Shown: positions 25,514 through 33,877 of the stretch, one piece after another
Layout: the number at the start of each line of letters is the position of its first letter
Position numbering within the stretch: position 1 is the first letter of the stretch
The notes under the pieces: generated by a model
The model's input: only the letters and a program-made list of their open reading frames with translations
The model's database searches: none
Told to the model about the DNA's origin: nothing
Assembly (NCBI RefSeq): GCF_003176895.1
Contig: NZ_QGTD01000020.1
Location: 158,642 to 222,641, forward strand
Direction of reading: 5' to 3'
From: Gracilibacillus dipsosauri
GTDB taxonomy: Bacteria; Bacillota; Bacilli; Bacillales; Amphibacillaceae
DNA: 64,000 bases
Position numbers and translations under genes: made by a program

Positions 25514-26254
25514 TTATTTAATCCTTACGTTTACTGCTTTTTGTGGATAGTCTGTAATAATTGAATTCACTCCTAAATCTATCAATTTTTTCATCTCGTC
25601 TTCTTCATTCACAGTCCAAACACGAACATACTCACTCACTGTATGAAATGGATTATATAAGCTAGAAAGAATCAAATCCTTTTCTACATGTAATGCCTCT
25701 AGTTCGAATGTCTCGATATAGTCTTTTGGATTAGAAATAGGAGCATGTAGTAACCAAGCAATATTAACGCTTGGATCTGTATTTTTTAATCTTACCAAGC
25801 TTGGTAAGTGAAACGAGGAGTAAACGATTTTAGCATCGCTATTCCAACGATTCACAATAGATAGGAGTTTTTCCTCTAAGCCAGAATAGGTGATAATAGA
25901 AGTTTTCAGTTCAATATTCAGTTCAATATTTTTGCCAGTTATAAGCTGTAGAACTTCCTCCAATGTTGGCACTTTTTCGTTATCCCAACTACTATGGTAA
26001 TTTTCGAAATGGTCAAATTTGCTTCCCGCACTTACCGTTTTAATATAACCTAGCTCCAAATCTTTAATGTATCCTGAACCATCTGTCGTGCGATCTAACG
26101 TTTCATCATGGATCACAACAATTTCTCCATCTCTTGTCATATGAACATCTAATTCTAGGCCTTCTACCTCATCATTCAATGCTTTTTGAAAGCTTAATAG
26201 CGTATTCTCTGGGTATTCCCCTTTACTACCACGATGACCATAGATTTTTGTCAT
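25514..26254 (-). CDS. ugpQ: Glycerophosphodiester phosphodiesterase (UgpQ/GlpQ-like)
   Basis: A 246-residue TIM-barrel enzyme hydrolysing glycerophosphodiesters to glycerol 3-phosphate and an alcohol. Catalytic residues are visible in IYGHRGSKGEYPENTLLSF (HR and E), LELDVHMTRDGEIVVIHDETLDRTTDG (E, D, H) and NIELK near 140. There is no signal peptide, so it acts in the cytosol on diesters imported by the Ugp transporter. It is the last gene of the operon, after a hairpin that separates it from ugpB. Confidence 0.93.
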   Translation of the reverse strand: MTKIYGHRGSKGEYPENTLLSFQKALNDEVEGLELDVHMTRDGEIVVIHDETLDRTTDGSGYIKDLELGYIKTVSAGSKFDHFENYHSSWDNEKVPTLEEVLQLITGKNIELNIELKTSIITYSGLEEKLLSIVNRWNSDAKIVYSSFHLPSLVRLKNTDPSVNIAWLLHAPISNPKDYIETFELEALHVEKDLILSSLYNPFHTVSEYVRVWTVNEEDEMKKLIDLGVNSIITDYPQKAVNVRIK

Positions 26255-26279
26255 CTCTTTCCCCTCCTGATAGAAAAAT

Positions 26280-26311
26280 CCATCAAAGCGAAATAATATT
26301 CACTTTGATGG
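26280..26311 (-). terminator. Intra-operon hairpin between ugpB and ugpQ
   Basis: CCATCAAAG and CTTTGATGG (26280-26288 and 26303-26311) form a 9-bp stem, followed on the minus strand by ATTTTTC. It probably terminates part of the transcripts, or protects the ugpB end, giving more binding protein than enzyme. Confidence 0.65.
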
Positions 26312-26325
26312 GAAAGATATAATAT

Positions 26326-27693
26326 TTACTCACCTCTAGCTGCATTTGCGTTTTTAATAGCTTGATTTAATTGTTCTACCGTATTTTGATAAGCTTCATC
26401 AACATCTCCACCATTATAGACCGTTTCAAGTGCAGTTTCCACAATTCTACGACCTTCTGGAATCATATCCATAATTGCACCTTGTGTCGCAAAAGAAGAT
26501 TTGGTAGATTGCAATTGCTCGACTGTTACTTGTAATTGTGGCATCTCCTTGTAAGCGTCAAGTACGACTTGCTCTTCATATGCAGCTGGATTGATTGCGA
26601 AATACCCTGTTCCCACATGCCATTCTGCTTGAACTTTTGGTGTTTGCAAGTACTTCATAAATCCCCATGCTGCATCTTTTTCTGCTTGCTCTTTTCCATC
26701 TACCATCCATAGACTAGCTCCGCCAATGACAACTCCTTCTCGCTCCGTGCTCTCTGGATGTGGAATAAAGGCAACCCCTACTTCAAATGGTGCATTATCA
26801 ATGACATCACGAGCACTTGCAGATGATTGCATAAACATCGCTACATCTTCCGCCAAGAAACCAGAAACCATGTTATCACCATTCGTTCCATAATTAGCAA
26901 ATGTTTCCTCATCAATCATATTTTTTACCCAATTGAATATTGACTTCCCTTGTTCCTCTGTAAAGCCGATTTCAGTAGGAGTATCAGAGCGGCCATTGTC
27001 CTTATTCATTAAAAGGGCACCCTGGTTTGCTAATAATTGCTCAAATAACCATCCATATGCTTGTAACGCAAATCCTTTCATTTCTGGATTGCTCTCTGCA
27101 ATTTTTCTACTTGCATCTTCAATCTCTTCAAAAGTTGCTGGTGGATTTTCAGGGTCTAACCCAGCAGCTTCAAATGCATCCTTGTTGTAGTACATAACAG
27201 GAGTAGACGAGTTAAACGGCATGGAATAGAATTTATCTTCTATTTTATAATAGTTGATTATATTTTCCTCTAAGCCAGTCATATCATAATCATCTTTATC
27301 TACATAATTTTGAATAGGCTCGATATGTCCACTGTTAATCATCGACATTGTACCAATTTCAAAAACCTGTATCATTGTCGGCGCACTGTCCGTACCTGCC
27401 ACTGTATGAAATTTGGTCAAAGCTTCATCATATGTACCTTGGTATTCTGCATTAACCTGAATTTTGTCCTGTGATTGATTGTAATCATCTACAATTTTGT
27501 TAAGGGCTTCCTGTGCAGCACCACCCATCGCATGCCAAAATGTCACAGTTTGTTTCTCCTCACTAGAATCTACTTCTTCACTAGATCCATTACTTGTTTC
27601 TTCTCCCTCACTTGCATCGGCATCATTCGAATTACAGCCTACTGCGATAAGCGCAAAAAATAATAACATCAAAGCTAACCACATTTTTTTCAT
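26326..27693 (-). CDS. ugpB: Glycerol-3-phosphate/glycerophosphodiester-binding lipoprotein UgpB-like
   Basis: A 455-residue family 1 binding protein with lipobox AVGC (Cys 20) and an acidic Ser/Glu-rich linker. The mature start QTVTFWHAMGGAAQEALNKIV and IGGASLWMVDG near 330 match UgpB-type proteins. Gene order ugpC-A-E-B-Q supports glycerol 3-phosphate or glycerophosphodiesters as ligand. It lies 52 bases after ugpE. Extracellular, lipid anchored. Confidence 0.88.
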   Translation of the reverse strand: MKKMWLALMLLFFALIAVGCNSNDADASEGEETSNGSSEEVDSSEEKQTVTFWHAMGGAAQEALNKIVDDYNQSQDKIQVNAEYQGTYDEALTKFHTVAGTDSAPTMIQVFEIGTMSMINSGHIEPIQNYVDKDDYDMTGLEENIINYYKIEDKFYSMPFNSSTPVMYYNKDAFEAAGLDPENPPATFEEIEDASRKIAESNPEMKGFALQAYGWLFEQLLANQGALLMNKDNGRSDTPTEIGFTEEQGKSIFNWVKNMIDEETFANYGTNGDNMVSGFLAEDVAMFMQSSASARDVIDNAPFEVGVAFIPHPESTEREGVVIGGASLWMVDGKEQAEKDAAWGFMKYLQTPKVQAEWHVGTGYFAINPAAYEEQVVLDAYKEMPQLQVTVEQLQSTKSSFATQGAIMDMIPEGRRIVETALETVYNGGDVDEAYQNTVEQLNQAIKNANAARGE

Positions 27694-27745
27694 TTGTTTT
27701 AAACACTCCTTTATTTTTGATTATTTGAAAACTATAAAGCTTTAC

Positions 27746-28564
27746 TTACTTCAGTGCCCCTTCTGCCAGACCTTTTTGTAATTTGTTTTGTCCTAAGAAT
27801 AAAAGAATTAATGTTGGTAGAACTACGATAATTGCTCCCGCCATAATAACGCCCCATTCATTCAATTGCTCCTGTGACTGCAATTGTCGTAAGCCAATCT
27901 GAACAGTTCTTGTTGTTTCATCTGTTGTAGCGAGCAATGGCCATAAATACATATTCCATGAGGTTAAAAAGCCATAAACCCCTAGTGTAACAAGACTCGT
28001 TCTTGCCATCGGTAGAACAACAGTTAAATAAAACTTGAAATCACCAATTCCTGCTATCTCACTAGCTTCCTTCAATTCTTTAGGAATTTGCTTAAAGCTT
28101 TGTCTTAACAAGAATGTTCCAAAGGCCATCGCAAAAAATGGTAGTGTAAGACCTGTATATGTATTAATCCATCCCATGTCCCGAACTGTTTGAAAGTTCG
28201 GAATGATCGATGCTTCAAAAGGAACCATCATTGTTGCAATGAAAACAAAGAACAAAAGATCTCTTCCTTTAAACTCTAAGAAAACAAATGCATATGCTGC
28301 TAAACTAGATAAAGTAAGTTGTCCTACCATAATAGCTAATGAAACAATAAGACTATTTAGCAAAAACTGAAATAAGGGAAATCTATCAAAGACTTGCACA
28401 TAATTATCCAATGTAAAGGAAGAGGGTATTAATGTCCCTGTCATGATCTCTTGATTTGACATAAAACTCATTGAAAAGGCTATAATTGCAGGCGCAAAAA
28501 TTACTATAGCTGAAATCGTAAGCAATAAATAAAAAATTATCTTTTGGTGAATCGGTACGGTCAT
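27746..28564 (-). CDS. ugpE: Ugp-type ABC transporter permease, MalG family
   Basis: A 272-residue permease with six transmembrane segments and the EAA coupling motif near EASEIAGIGDFKFYLTVVLPMAR (about residues 177-199). The start ATG overlaps the ugpA stop by four bases (ATGA), indicating translational coupling. It pairs with UgpA to form the membrane channel of the importer. Confidence 0.92.
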   Translation of the reverse strand: MTVPIHQKIIFYLLLTISAIVIFAPAIIAFSMSFMSNQEIMTGTLIPSSFTLDNYVQVFDRFPLFQFLLNSLIVSLAIMVGQLTLSSLAAYAFVFLEFKGRDLLFFVFIATMMVPFEASIIPNFQTVRDMGWINTYTGLTLPFFAMAFGTFLLRQSFKQIPKELKEASEIAGIGDFKFYLTVVLPMARTSLVTLGVYGFLTSWNMYLWPLLATTDETTRTVQIGLRQLQSQEQLNEWGVIMAGAIIVVLPTLILLFLGQNKLQKGLAEGALK

Positions 28565-29499
28565 TGGTAATGCACCTTCCTTTCTCCTAGCTTAAACTGG
28601 ATAAGAGTCAGGACTAATATAATGACAAATAAGACGATCGCCTGGGCACTTGCAGAACCATGCTGATAATTCATAAAAGCTTCTTGGTAAATGGAATACA
28701 CGATAACATTTGTTTCATTCTGTGGTCCACCTCTTGTTAACATATCTACCTGTCCAAAGGTCTGGAAAGCATTAATAAAGGAAACCGTAATAACAAAAAA
28801 TAATGTCGGTGAGAGCATTGGAATCGTGATTCTTCTAAGCTTGTAAAAATAACTTGCCCCATCAATATCAGCACTCTCATATAAATAGGAATCAATAGAT
28901 TGAAGTCCACCTAGCAAAATTAAAAACGTAAAACCTATGTTCATCCATATTGTTGAAATAGAAACAGACAAAAGTGCCCAATCTGGATCTGTTAACCAAC
29001 CAATAGCCTCTATACCTAATGTTGCTAAAATTTGATTCAGCCAGCCAATCGTAGGATGGAATAGAAACATCCAGAAGACAGAAGCTGCTGCAACAGAAAT
29101 ACCCATTGTGGAAGAAAATATCGTGCGAAAGATACCAATTCCTCTCAATTTTTCATTAGCTAGAATGGCCAGTACAAGACTGATTAAAACTGTTCCCGGA
29201 ACGGTATAAACAACAAATAGCAATGTGACTTTTAAGCTTTGCAAAAATATGGGTGACGAAAAAATTGCTTTAAAATTATCAAGGCCCACATACACTGTCG
29301 TCGCCCCACTATTATCAGTTAAGAAAAAGCTTAGATAAATGGTCTTCATCATTGGATAAAACAAAAAGACACTAAACAGCAAGATAGAAGGTAAAAGAAA
29401 CAGGATACCTTTAAAAAATGACTGAATTCGGTGTATCTTTTTTATTTTGTTAAATTCTATTGCATAATCTGTCTCAGTACGAACCGTTATATCATTCAT
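28561..29499 (-). CDS. ugpA: Ugp-type ABC transporter permease, MalF family
   Basis: A 312-residue permease with six main transmembrane segments. The EAA-type motif is ESADIDGASYFYKLRRITIPMLSP near residue 218. It overlaps ugpC by 4 bases at its start and ugpE by 4 bases at its end. The first 35 residues are cytosolic and charged. It heterodimerises with UgpE. Confidence 0.92.
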   Translation of the reverse strand: MNDITVRTETDYAIEFNKIKKIHRIQSFFKGILFLLPSILLFSVFLFYPMMKTIYLSFFLTDNSGATTVYVGLDNFKAIFSSPIFLQSLKVTLLFVVYTVPGTVLISLVLAILANEKLRGIGIFRTIFSSTMGISVAAASVFWMFLFHPTIGWLNQILATLGIEAIGWLTDPDWALLSVSISTIWMNIGFTFLILLGGLQSIDSYLYESADIDGASYFYKLRRITIPMLSPTLFFVITVSFINAFQTFGQVDMLTRGGPQNETNVIVYSIYQEAFMNYQHGSASAQAIVLFVIILVLTLIQFKLGERKVHYQ

Positions 29500-30611
29500 A
29501 TGGCAATAACCCCTTGATCTCTTGTTACATTTGGAGCAGCTTGTACCAATTCAGTTGTTTGAGTATCAAAGAAATGCATATTGTCAATAGATATTTGGAC
29601 TGGAACCATATCCCCAGCTGTAACTTGCCATTGCCCTAACCATTTTGCTGTCCAAAACTGTTGCCCAACTTCAAATGTAAGTAATGTTTCATTTCCGAGA
29701 TGTTCCACATTGATGATTTCTAATTGATGTGTCTTGTTTTCTGGTGTTCCTTTGAATAAATGCTCGGCTCTTATTCCTATAGTAAGATGATCTCTTTTTT
29801 TAAGATTTGTTATATCAGCATTTTGAAGCGGTATATGTAAGCAATCCTCAATAATAATTTCTTCTTCTTTGATCATAGCTTGACCGAGATTGATTTTTGG
29901 TGATCCAATGAAAGAAGCAACAAATAAATTAGCGGGGTTATTGTATAAAGAGATAGGATCGCCAACTTGTTGGATTTTACCATCATTTAAGACCATAATC
30001 CGATCTCCCATTGTCATTGCCTCGACCTGATCATGGGTGACATAAATCATCGTTAATCCTAGTTTCTTTTGTAGACGCCTAATCTCCATGCGCATATGTG
30101 CTCGAAGCTTTGCATCTAAATTGGATAGAGGCTCATCCATTAAGAAAAGAGGTGCTTCACTTACAACAGACCTAGCCAAAGCAACTCTCTGTCTTTGCCC
30201 ACCTGAGAGTTGTTTGGGCTTTCGTTTTAACAGTTCTGTTAGTCCCATCATTTCAGCTGTTTCGGTCAATCTTTTTTTCTGTTCTTGTTTTTTGACCTTT
30301 TTCGCATTCAAGCCAAATAAAATATTTTGTTCCACTGATAAATGTGGATATAAAGCATAGTTTTGAAATACCATAGACAAATTTCGATCCTTTGGGCGTA
30401 AATGATTCACTACTTTATCATTAATTTTTAATATTCCACCAGATATCTCCTCAAGCCCTGCAATCATTCGTAATAATGTACTTTTACCAGATCCTGAAGG
30501 TCCTACAAGAACAAAAAATTCTCCTTCTTCTATTTCTAAATCAATACCATTTAACACATAATGCTCTTTATCATAGGACTTTGCTATATTTTTCATTTCA
30601 ACATGCTGCAA
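29496..30611 (-). CDS. ugpC: Ugp-type ABC transporter ATP-binding protein (UgpC/MsmK-like)
   Basis: A 371-residue ATPase of the carbohydrate uptake CUT1 type. It has Walker A GPSGSGKS, signature LSGGQRQRVALARS, Walker B LFLMDEPLSNLDA and a C-terminal TOBE-like regulatory domain from about residue 240. I place the start at TTG 30611, 8 bases after GAGGAGG; the longer frame to 30713 adds a hydrophobic leader foreign to the family. It is the first gene of the operon, unusual but known in Firmicutes, and could energise other sugar transporters too. Confidence 0.9.
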   Translation of the reverse strand: MQHVEMKNIAKSYDKEHYVLNGIDLEIEEGEFFVLVGPSGSGKSTLLRMIAGLEEISGGILKINDKVVNHLRPKDRNLSMVFQNYALYPHLSVEQNILFGLNAKKVKKQEQKKRLTETAEMMGLTELLKRKPKQLSGGQRQRVALARSVVSEAPLFLMDEPLSNLDAKLRAHMRMEIRRLQKKLGLTMIYVTHDQVEAMTMGDRIMVLNDGKIQQVGDPISLYNNPANLFVASFIGSPKINLGQAMIKEEEIIIEDCLHIPLQNADITNLKKRDHLTIGIRAEHLFKGTPENKTHQLEIINVEHLGNETLLTFEVGQQFWTAKWLGQWQVTAGDMVPVQISIDNMHFFDTQTTELVQAAPNVTRDQGVIAI

Positions 30612-30864
30612 TTTTATAACCTCCTCGCCTACTAAAGTTGCTCCATATATCAAACTAAAGCTATTAAAACATATAAATACAGCAATTTTGTTCTTTTTAC
30701 AGAATTCAAACAAACAATATATACAGGATTAACAAACTTAACATTGATTTTACACTGAGGTTTTCTTAATCGATATTTTCACATTAAAAGGTATAGGTGA
30801 ATATCCTAAATAGGAGAATTAACAATTAAGCAAAAATGCGATTATAAGAGAGGGGAGTAAAATC
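30612..30864. other. Divergent control region of the ugp operon
   Basis: This 253-bp AT-rich gap separates ugpC (-) from the small Tyr-rich protein gene (+). It contains three TTAACA/TTTACA motifs at 30729, 30738 and 30749, which resemble PhoP box half-sites but are not perfectly spaced by 11 bases. No riboswitch or terminator is seen. Confidence 0.45.
30729..30754 (+). promoter_or_regulatory. Possible Pho box
   Basis: TTAACA (30729-30734), TTAACA (30738-30743) and TTTACA (30749-30754) resemble the PhoP direct repeat TTWACA. The repeat steps are 9 and 11 rather than 11 and 11, and they point away from ugpC. Phosphate control would suit a glycerophosphodiester operon, but the evidence is weak. 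Confidence 0.3.
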
Positions 30865-31191
30865 ATGCATTATCAAAATCAAACATTACCTGCTTATCAA
30901 ACTAGTAATATGAAGAACCTGTGTGATCGTTATAAGGATTATTATGTAATGGGACAATTAAGTAATGGAACACAATTTGAAGGGATTATCCAAGCAGTAG
31001 ATAATGACAATGTAACGATTCTCATACCAGAAAATGTAGAAGAGGGAGAAACAGACCGTCAATTCGGTTATGGCTATTATCCAAGAAGATATTATCGTCG
31101 TTTTCGACCATACCGTTATCCATTAGGTTTACTAAGTGGCCTGCTACTGTATCCATTTCTTTTTCCGCCGTATTATCCACCTTATTACTAA
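30865..31191 (+). CDS. Small protein with Sm-like N-terminal part and Tyr/Pro/Arg-rich tail
   Basis: A 108-residue protein I cannot assign to a named family. Residues 30-55 (YYVMGQLSNGTQFEGIIQ then VDNDNVTILIPE) look like the strand-turn-strand pattern of an Sm-like beta-barrel. The C-terminal 40 residues are dominated by Tyr, Arg and Pro (YYPRRYYRRFRPYRYP, FPPYYPPYY) around a short hydrophobic stretch. Tyr-rich small proteins are common among spore coat proteins. It has a strong GAGAGGGGAG ribosome binding site and its own terminator, so it is a real single gene. Confidence 0.7.
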   Translation: MHYQNQTLPAYQTSNMKNLCDRYKDYYVMGQLSNGTQFEGIIQAVDNDNVTILIPENVEEGETDRQFGYGYYPRRYYRRFRPYRYPLGLLSGLLLYPFLFPPYYPPYY

Positions 31192-31193
31192 AA

Positions 31194-31238
31194 AAAGAAA
31201 GCAGAAAGGGTATCATAGCCCTTCTTGCTTTCTTTTTA
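31194..31238 (+). terminator. Terminator after the small Tyr-rich protein gene
   Basis: AAAGAAAGCA with AAGGG pairs with CCCTT and TGCTTTCTTT in a stem of about 15 bp with a small internal mismatch, followed by TTTTATT. Confidence 0.82.
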
Positions 31239-31282
31239 TTAAATGGAAATTTTCCATCAGCGGACGTGCGGTTAGCGAAACG

Positions 31283-31894
31283 TTAACGTTCGTTATCTAA
31301 AACGTTCTTCTTTGAACTATCATTCCTGTCAAAATGATATCCAAGCTTGTATGCTCGTTGGAACCAATGCTCTGTGTAGCCCGACTTAACCTTTATCGTG
31401 TCATAGAATAGCTCAAATTGAGAACTAGGTATCCCGCAATAATCTGCCAAGCCTATATTAAAATAATGGTTCATCATTGAATCATATTTTCTTTTTTCGA
31501 ACCTTTCTATTGGTGCCCCTGCTAAACTAAGCCAAAGCACATGATGATGTTTCAATCTTTGGTTACCGTAAGCAAAATGATAATTCCATACTCTATCAAT
31601 ATAACCTTTTAACATGGCAGGCACACTCCACCACCACAACGGAAAAATGAAAGCTAATGCCTCATACTTCTCCAAACGCTCCATTTCTTTTTCTACTTCC
31701 CATGAGAACTGTTGTTGTTCTGCTTGCCAATCCGGTTCATCCTCCTCCTTTAATACTGGATTAAATCCACTTCGATATAAATCAAGCACTTCTATCTCAT
31801 GACCTGCATCTCTTAGGCCTTGCATAAATTTATCAGCAACTGCAAATGTTAACGATTCCTCTCTCGGATGTGTGACAACAGTCAATACTTTCAT
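31283..31894 (-). CDS. Flavodoxin-like NAD(P)H oxidoreductase (KefF/NQO family)
   Basis: A 203-residue flavoprotein of the NAD(P)H:quinone oxidoreductase family. The FMN phosphate loop is THPREESLTFAVAD near the N terminus, and FPLWWWSVPAMLKGYIDRVWNYHFAYG near 85-110 is the flavin and substrate region. The start at 31894 is preferred because AGGAAGG lies 9 bases upstream; a longer frame adds 19 untypical residues. It is divergent from a LysR regulator, which probably controls it. Quinone or azo reduction is the expected activity. Confidence 0.88.
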   Translation of the reverse strand: MKVLTVVTHPREESLTFAVADKFMQGLRDAGHEIEVLDLYRSGFNPVLKEEDEPDWQAEQQQFSWEVEKEMERLEKYEALAFIFPLWWWSVPAMLKGYIDRVWNYHFAYGNQRLKHHHVLWLSLAGAPIERFEKRKYDSMMNHYFNIGLADYCGIPSSQFELFYDTIKVKSGYTEHWFQRAYKLGYHFDRNDSSKKNVLDNER

Positions 31895-32020
31895 ATTCCT
31901 CATCCTTCCTATAACATCTCGTTTTTTCCTTATATTTAGTGTATAATACATTTAATGTTCAGTAAAATAGATATTTTAGATAATTTAGTTCAGAAAAAAT
32001 GATAATGATGAGGTGAAAGA

Positions 32021-32854
32021 ATGGAATTACGTCATCTAATTACCTTTCGTACAATTATAGATGTAGGCGGCTTTAAGAAAGCGGCAGAACAATTAGGTTA
32101 TGCACAGTCTTCTATAACCGCACATATAAAGGAATTGGAGAAGGAGCTTGGTTATCCACTTTTTGACCGTCTTGGAAAAAAAGTCGTATTAACTCAAACT
32201 GGGGAGCGTTTTCTCCCATATGCGTTAGATATCATTCGTTTATATACGGAATCGAAGGAAGTCATAAGACAAACAGATCAACCGAGTGGGGATCTAACCA
32301 TTGGGGTGAGTGAATCCTTACTAATCTATTGGCTCCCTAACATTATCACAGCATTTATGCATCAATACCCTGAAGTCCATTTAACAGTAAAACCGATCGA
32401 CTATGAGGATTTAGCGGATCAATTAAAACAAAATGAAATCGATGTGGCGCTCCTTGTGGAAACGAACAGTTGGCTCTCTTCCGAATTAAAAATTCACAAA
32501 CTGACTGACGAAAAACTAGTTTTAGTACATCCTCCCAAAAAAGAAACGACAAACATGCTGGTAACAGAATATACTTGTAGCTGGCGACCAATCATTGAGG
32601 AATATTTAACTTACCATAGTCAGCCTACAGAGAATAAATTGGAATTACCAAGTATAGAAGCTATTAAAAAATGTGTTCTCCTGGGTCTAGGAAAATCAAT
32701 GCTCCCGCAATTTGTTGTTAAAGAGGAAATCGATCAAGGCAAACTTCATTATGAAAAGACAAAATTTGAGGACAGTATTGCTATTTATGCTGCTCACCAT
32801 AAAGATAAATGGGTATCTGCTAACATAAATGCATTATTAGAGCTATTACCATAA
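32021..32854 (+). CDS. LysR family transcriptional regulator
   Basis: A 277-residue regulator with the LysR winged helix at the N terminus (HLITFRTIIDVGGFKKAAEQ, then SSITAHIKELEKELGYPLF) and a substrate-binding-like effector domain from about residue 88. It is transcribed divergently from the NAD(P)H oxidoreductase gene across about 125 bp, the classic arrangement in which it activates the neighbour. The ligand is unknown. Start ATG follows GAGGTGA. Confidence 0.93.
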   Translation: MELRHLITFRTIIDVGGFKKAAEQLGYAQSSITAHIKELEKELGYPLFDRLGKKVVLTQTGERFLPYALDIIRLYTESKEVIRQTDQPSGDLTIGVSESLLIYWLPNIITAFMHQYPEVHLTVKPIDYEDLADQLKQNEIDVALLVETNSWLSSELKIHKLTDEKLVLVHPPKKETTNMLVTEYTCSWRPIIEEYLTYHSQPTENKLELPSIEAIKKCVLLGLGKSMLPQFVVKEEIDQGKLHYEKTKFEDSIAIYAAHHKDKWVSANINALLELLP

Positions 32855-32908
32855 ACAAGTTTGCGATGTTTGTTGAATCTTACCAAACTTTTAAATGCGG
32901 ACTTAAAA

Positions 32909-32946
32909 ATACAAGCTGACTAAATGCTGTCAGCTTGTATTTTTGT
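32909..32946. terminator. Terminator between convergent genes
   Basis: ATACAAGCTGAC (32909-32920) pairs over 12 bp with GTCAGCTTGTAT (32929-32940), followed by TTTTTG. It ends the LysR transcript and also lies at the end of the aldo/keto reductase gene. Confidence 0.88.
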
Positions 32947-33876
32947 TTACTCCCCATTTTCTAACCAATCTACTTCATTGGAAGAAAGTTCAATTTCTGA
33001 TCCTTCCAAGCAGGATACTAGTTCTTGTTCATTCTGTGCACCAATTAATGCACATGTTGGAAATTTTTGATTCAGGACATAGGCTAAAGCAATTTGAATT
33101 GCTGTTACTCCTTTTTCTTTTGCTAATTTTTCTGCTCGTCTTAAACGATCCCAATTCGCGTCACTATAGAAGACACGGACAAGATCCTCATTACTACGAT
33201 CCTCTGGTGTGAATCTTCCAGTGAAAAATCCTCTAGCTTGTGAGGACCAAGATAGGATAGGTAATTGTGTCTTTTCATGCCATTTTATATCAGCACTATC
33301 TGTTGAGACACATCCTTTCCAAAATGGTTCATTTGCCTTTGCTAGACTAAGGTTTGGGCTACTAAATGAAAAGCCTATCAAACCTTTTGAACTAGCATAA
33401 TCATTTGCCGCTTGGATTCGTTCTGTCGTCCAGTTGGAACCACCAATAGCCTTTATTCGGCCAGCTTCGATATGCTCATTTAATGCATCAATGATGACAC
33501 TGACTGGCACATCTGGATCATCTCTATGGAGTGCATATAAATCAATATAATCTGTTCCGAGTCTTTCTAGACTCTCGGAAAGATCTTGTTTTATCGCCTC
33601 AGGATTAACACGTGGCCCATTTTGGTCATGATGCGCTCCTTTCGTTAAAATAACGATATCCTCACGATTGTTGAGCTCCTTCAGCCATTGACCAATCGCA
33701 ATTTCACTTTCCCCACCACAATAAATATGGGCAGTATCTATTGTATTCCCACCAATTGCAACATATCGATCTAACACCTGACAAACTTTATCATACACAC
33801 TTGGCTTGAAATAATCGGAACCTTGAATTAAAGTAGTGACCGGCTTATCAAGTCCGTTAATTTGAATGGTATTCAC
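32947..33876 (-). CDS. Aldo/keto reductase
   Basis: A 309-residue NAD(P)H-dependent oxidoreductase with a TIM-barrel fold. The catalytic set is visible: Asp and Tyr in NTIDTAHIYCGGESEIAIGQWL, Lys in VILTKGAHHD and the His in LYALHRDDPDVP. It lies one base after the Gfo/Idh/MocA gene stop and is cotranscribed with it. The AraC gene upstream is divergent, so a sugar or sugar-derivative pathway is likely. The substrate is unknown. Confidence 0.92.
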   Translation of the reverse strand: MNTIQINGLDKPVTTLIQGSDYFKPSVYDKVCQVLDRYVAIGGNTIDTAHIYCGGESEIAIGQWLKELNNREDIVILTKGAHHDQNGPRVNPEAIKQDLSESLERLGTDYIDLYALHRDDPDVPVSVIIDALNEHIEAGRIKAIGGSNWTTERIQAANDYASSKGLIGFSFSSPNLSLAKANEPFWKGCVSTDSADIKWHEKTQLPILSWSSQARGFFTGRFTPEDRSNEDLVRVFYSDANWDRLRRAEKLAKEKGVTAIQIALAYVLNQKFPTCALIGAQNEQELVSCLEGSEIELSSNEVDWLENGE

Positions 33877-33877
33877 G

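Noticed and set aside
29496..30713. UgpC with a 34-residue hydrophobic N-terminal extension
   Set aside because: GAGGAGG at about 30619-30625 points to the TTG at 30611, and the extension is foreign to the family.
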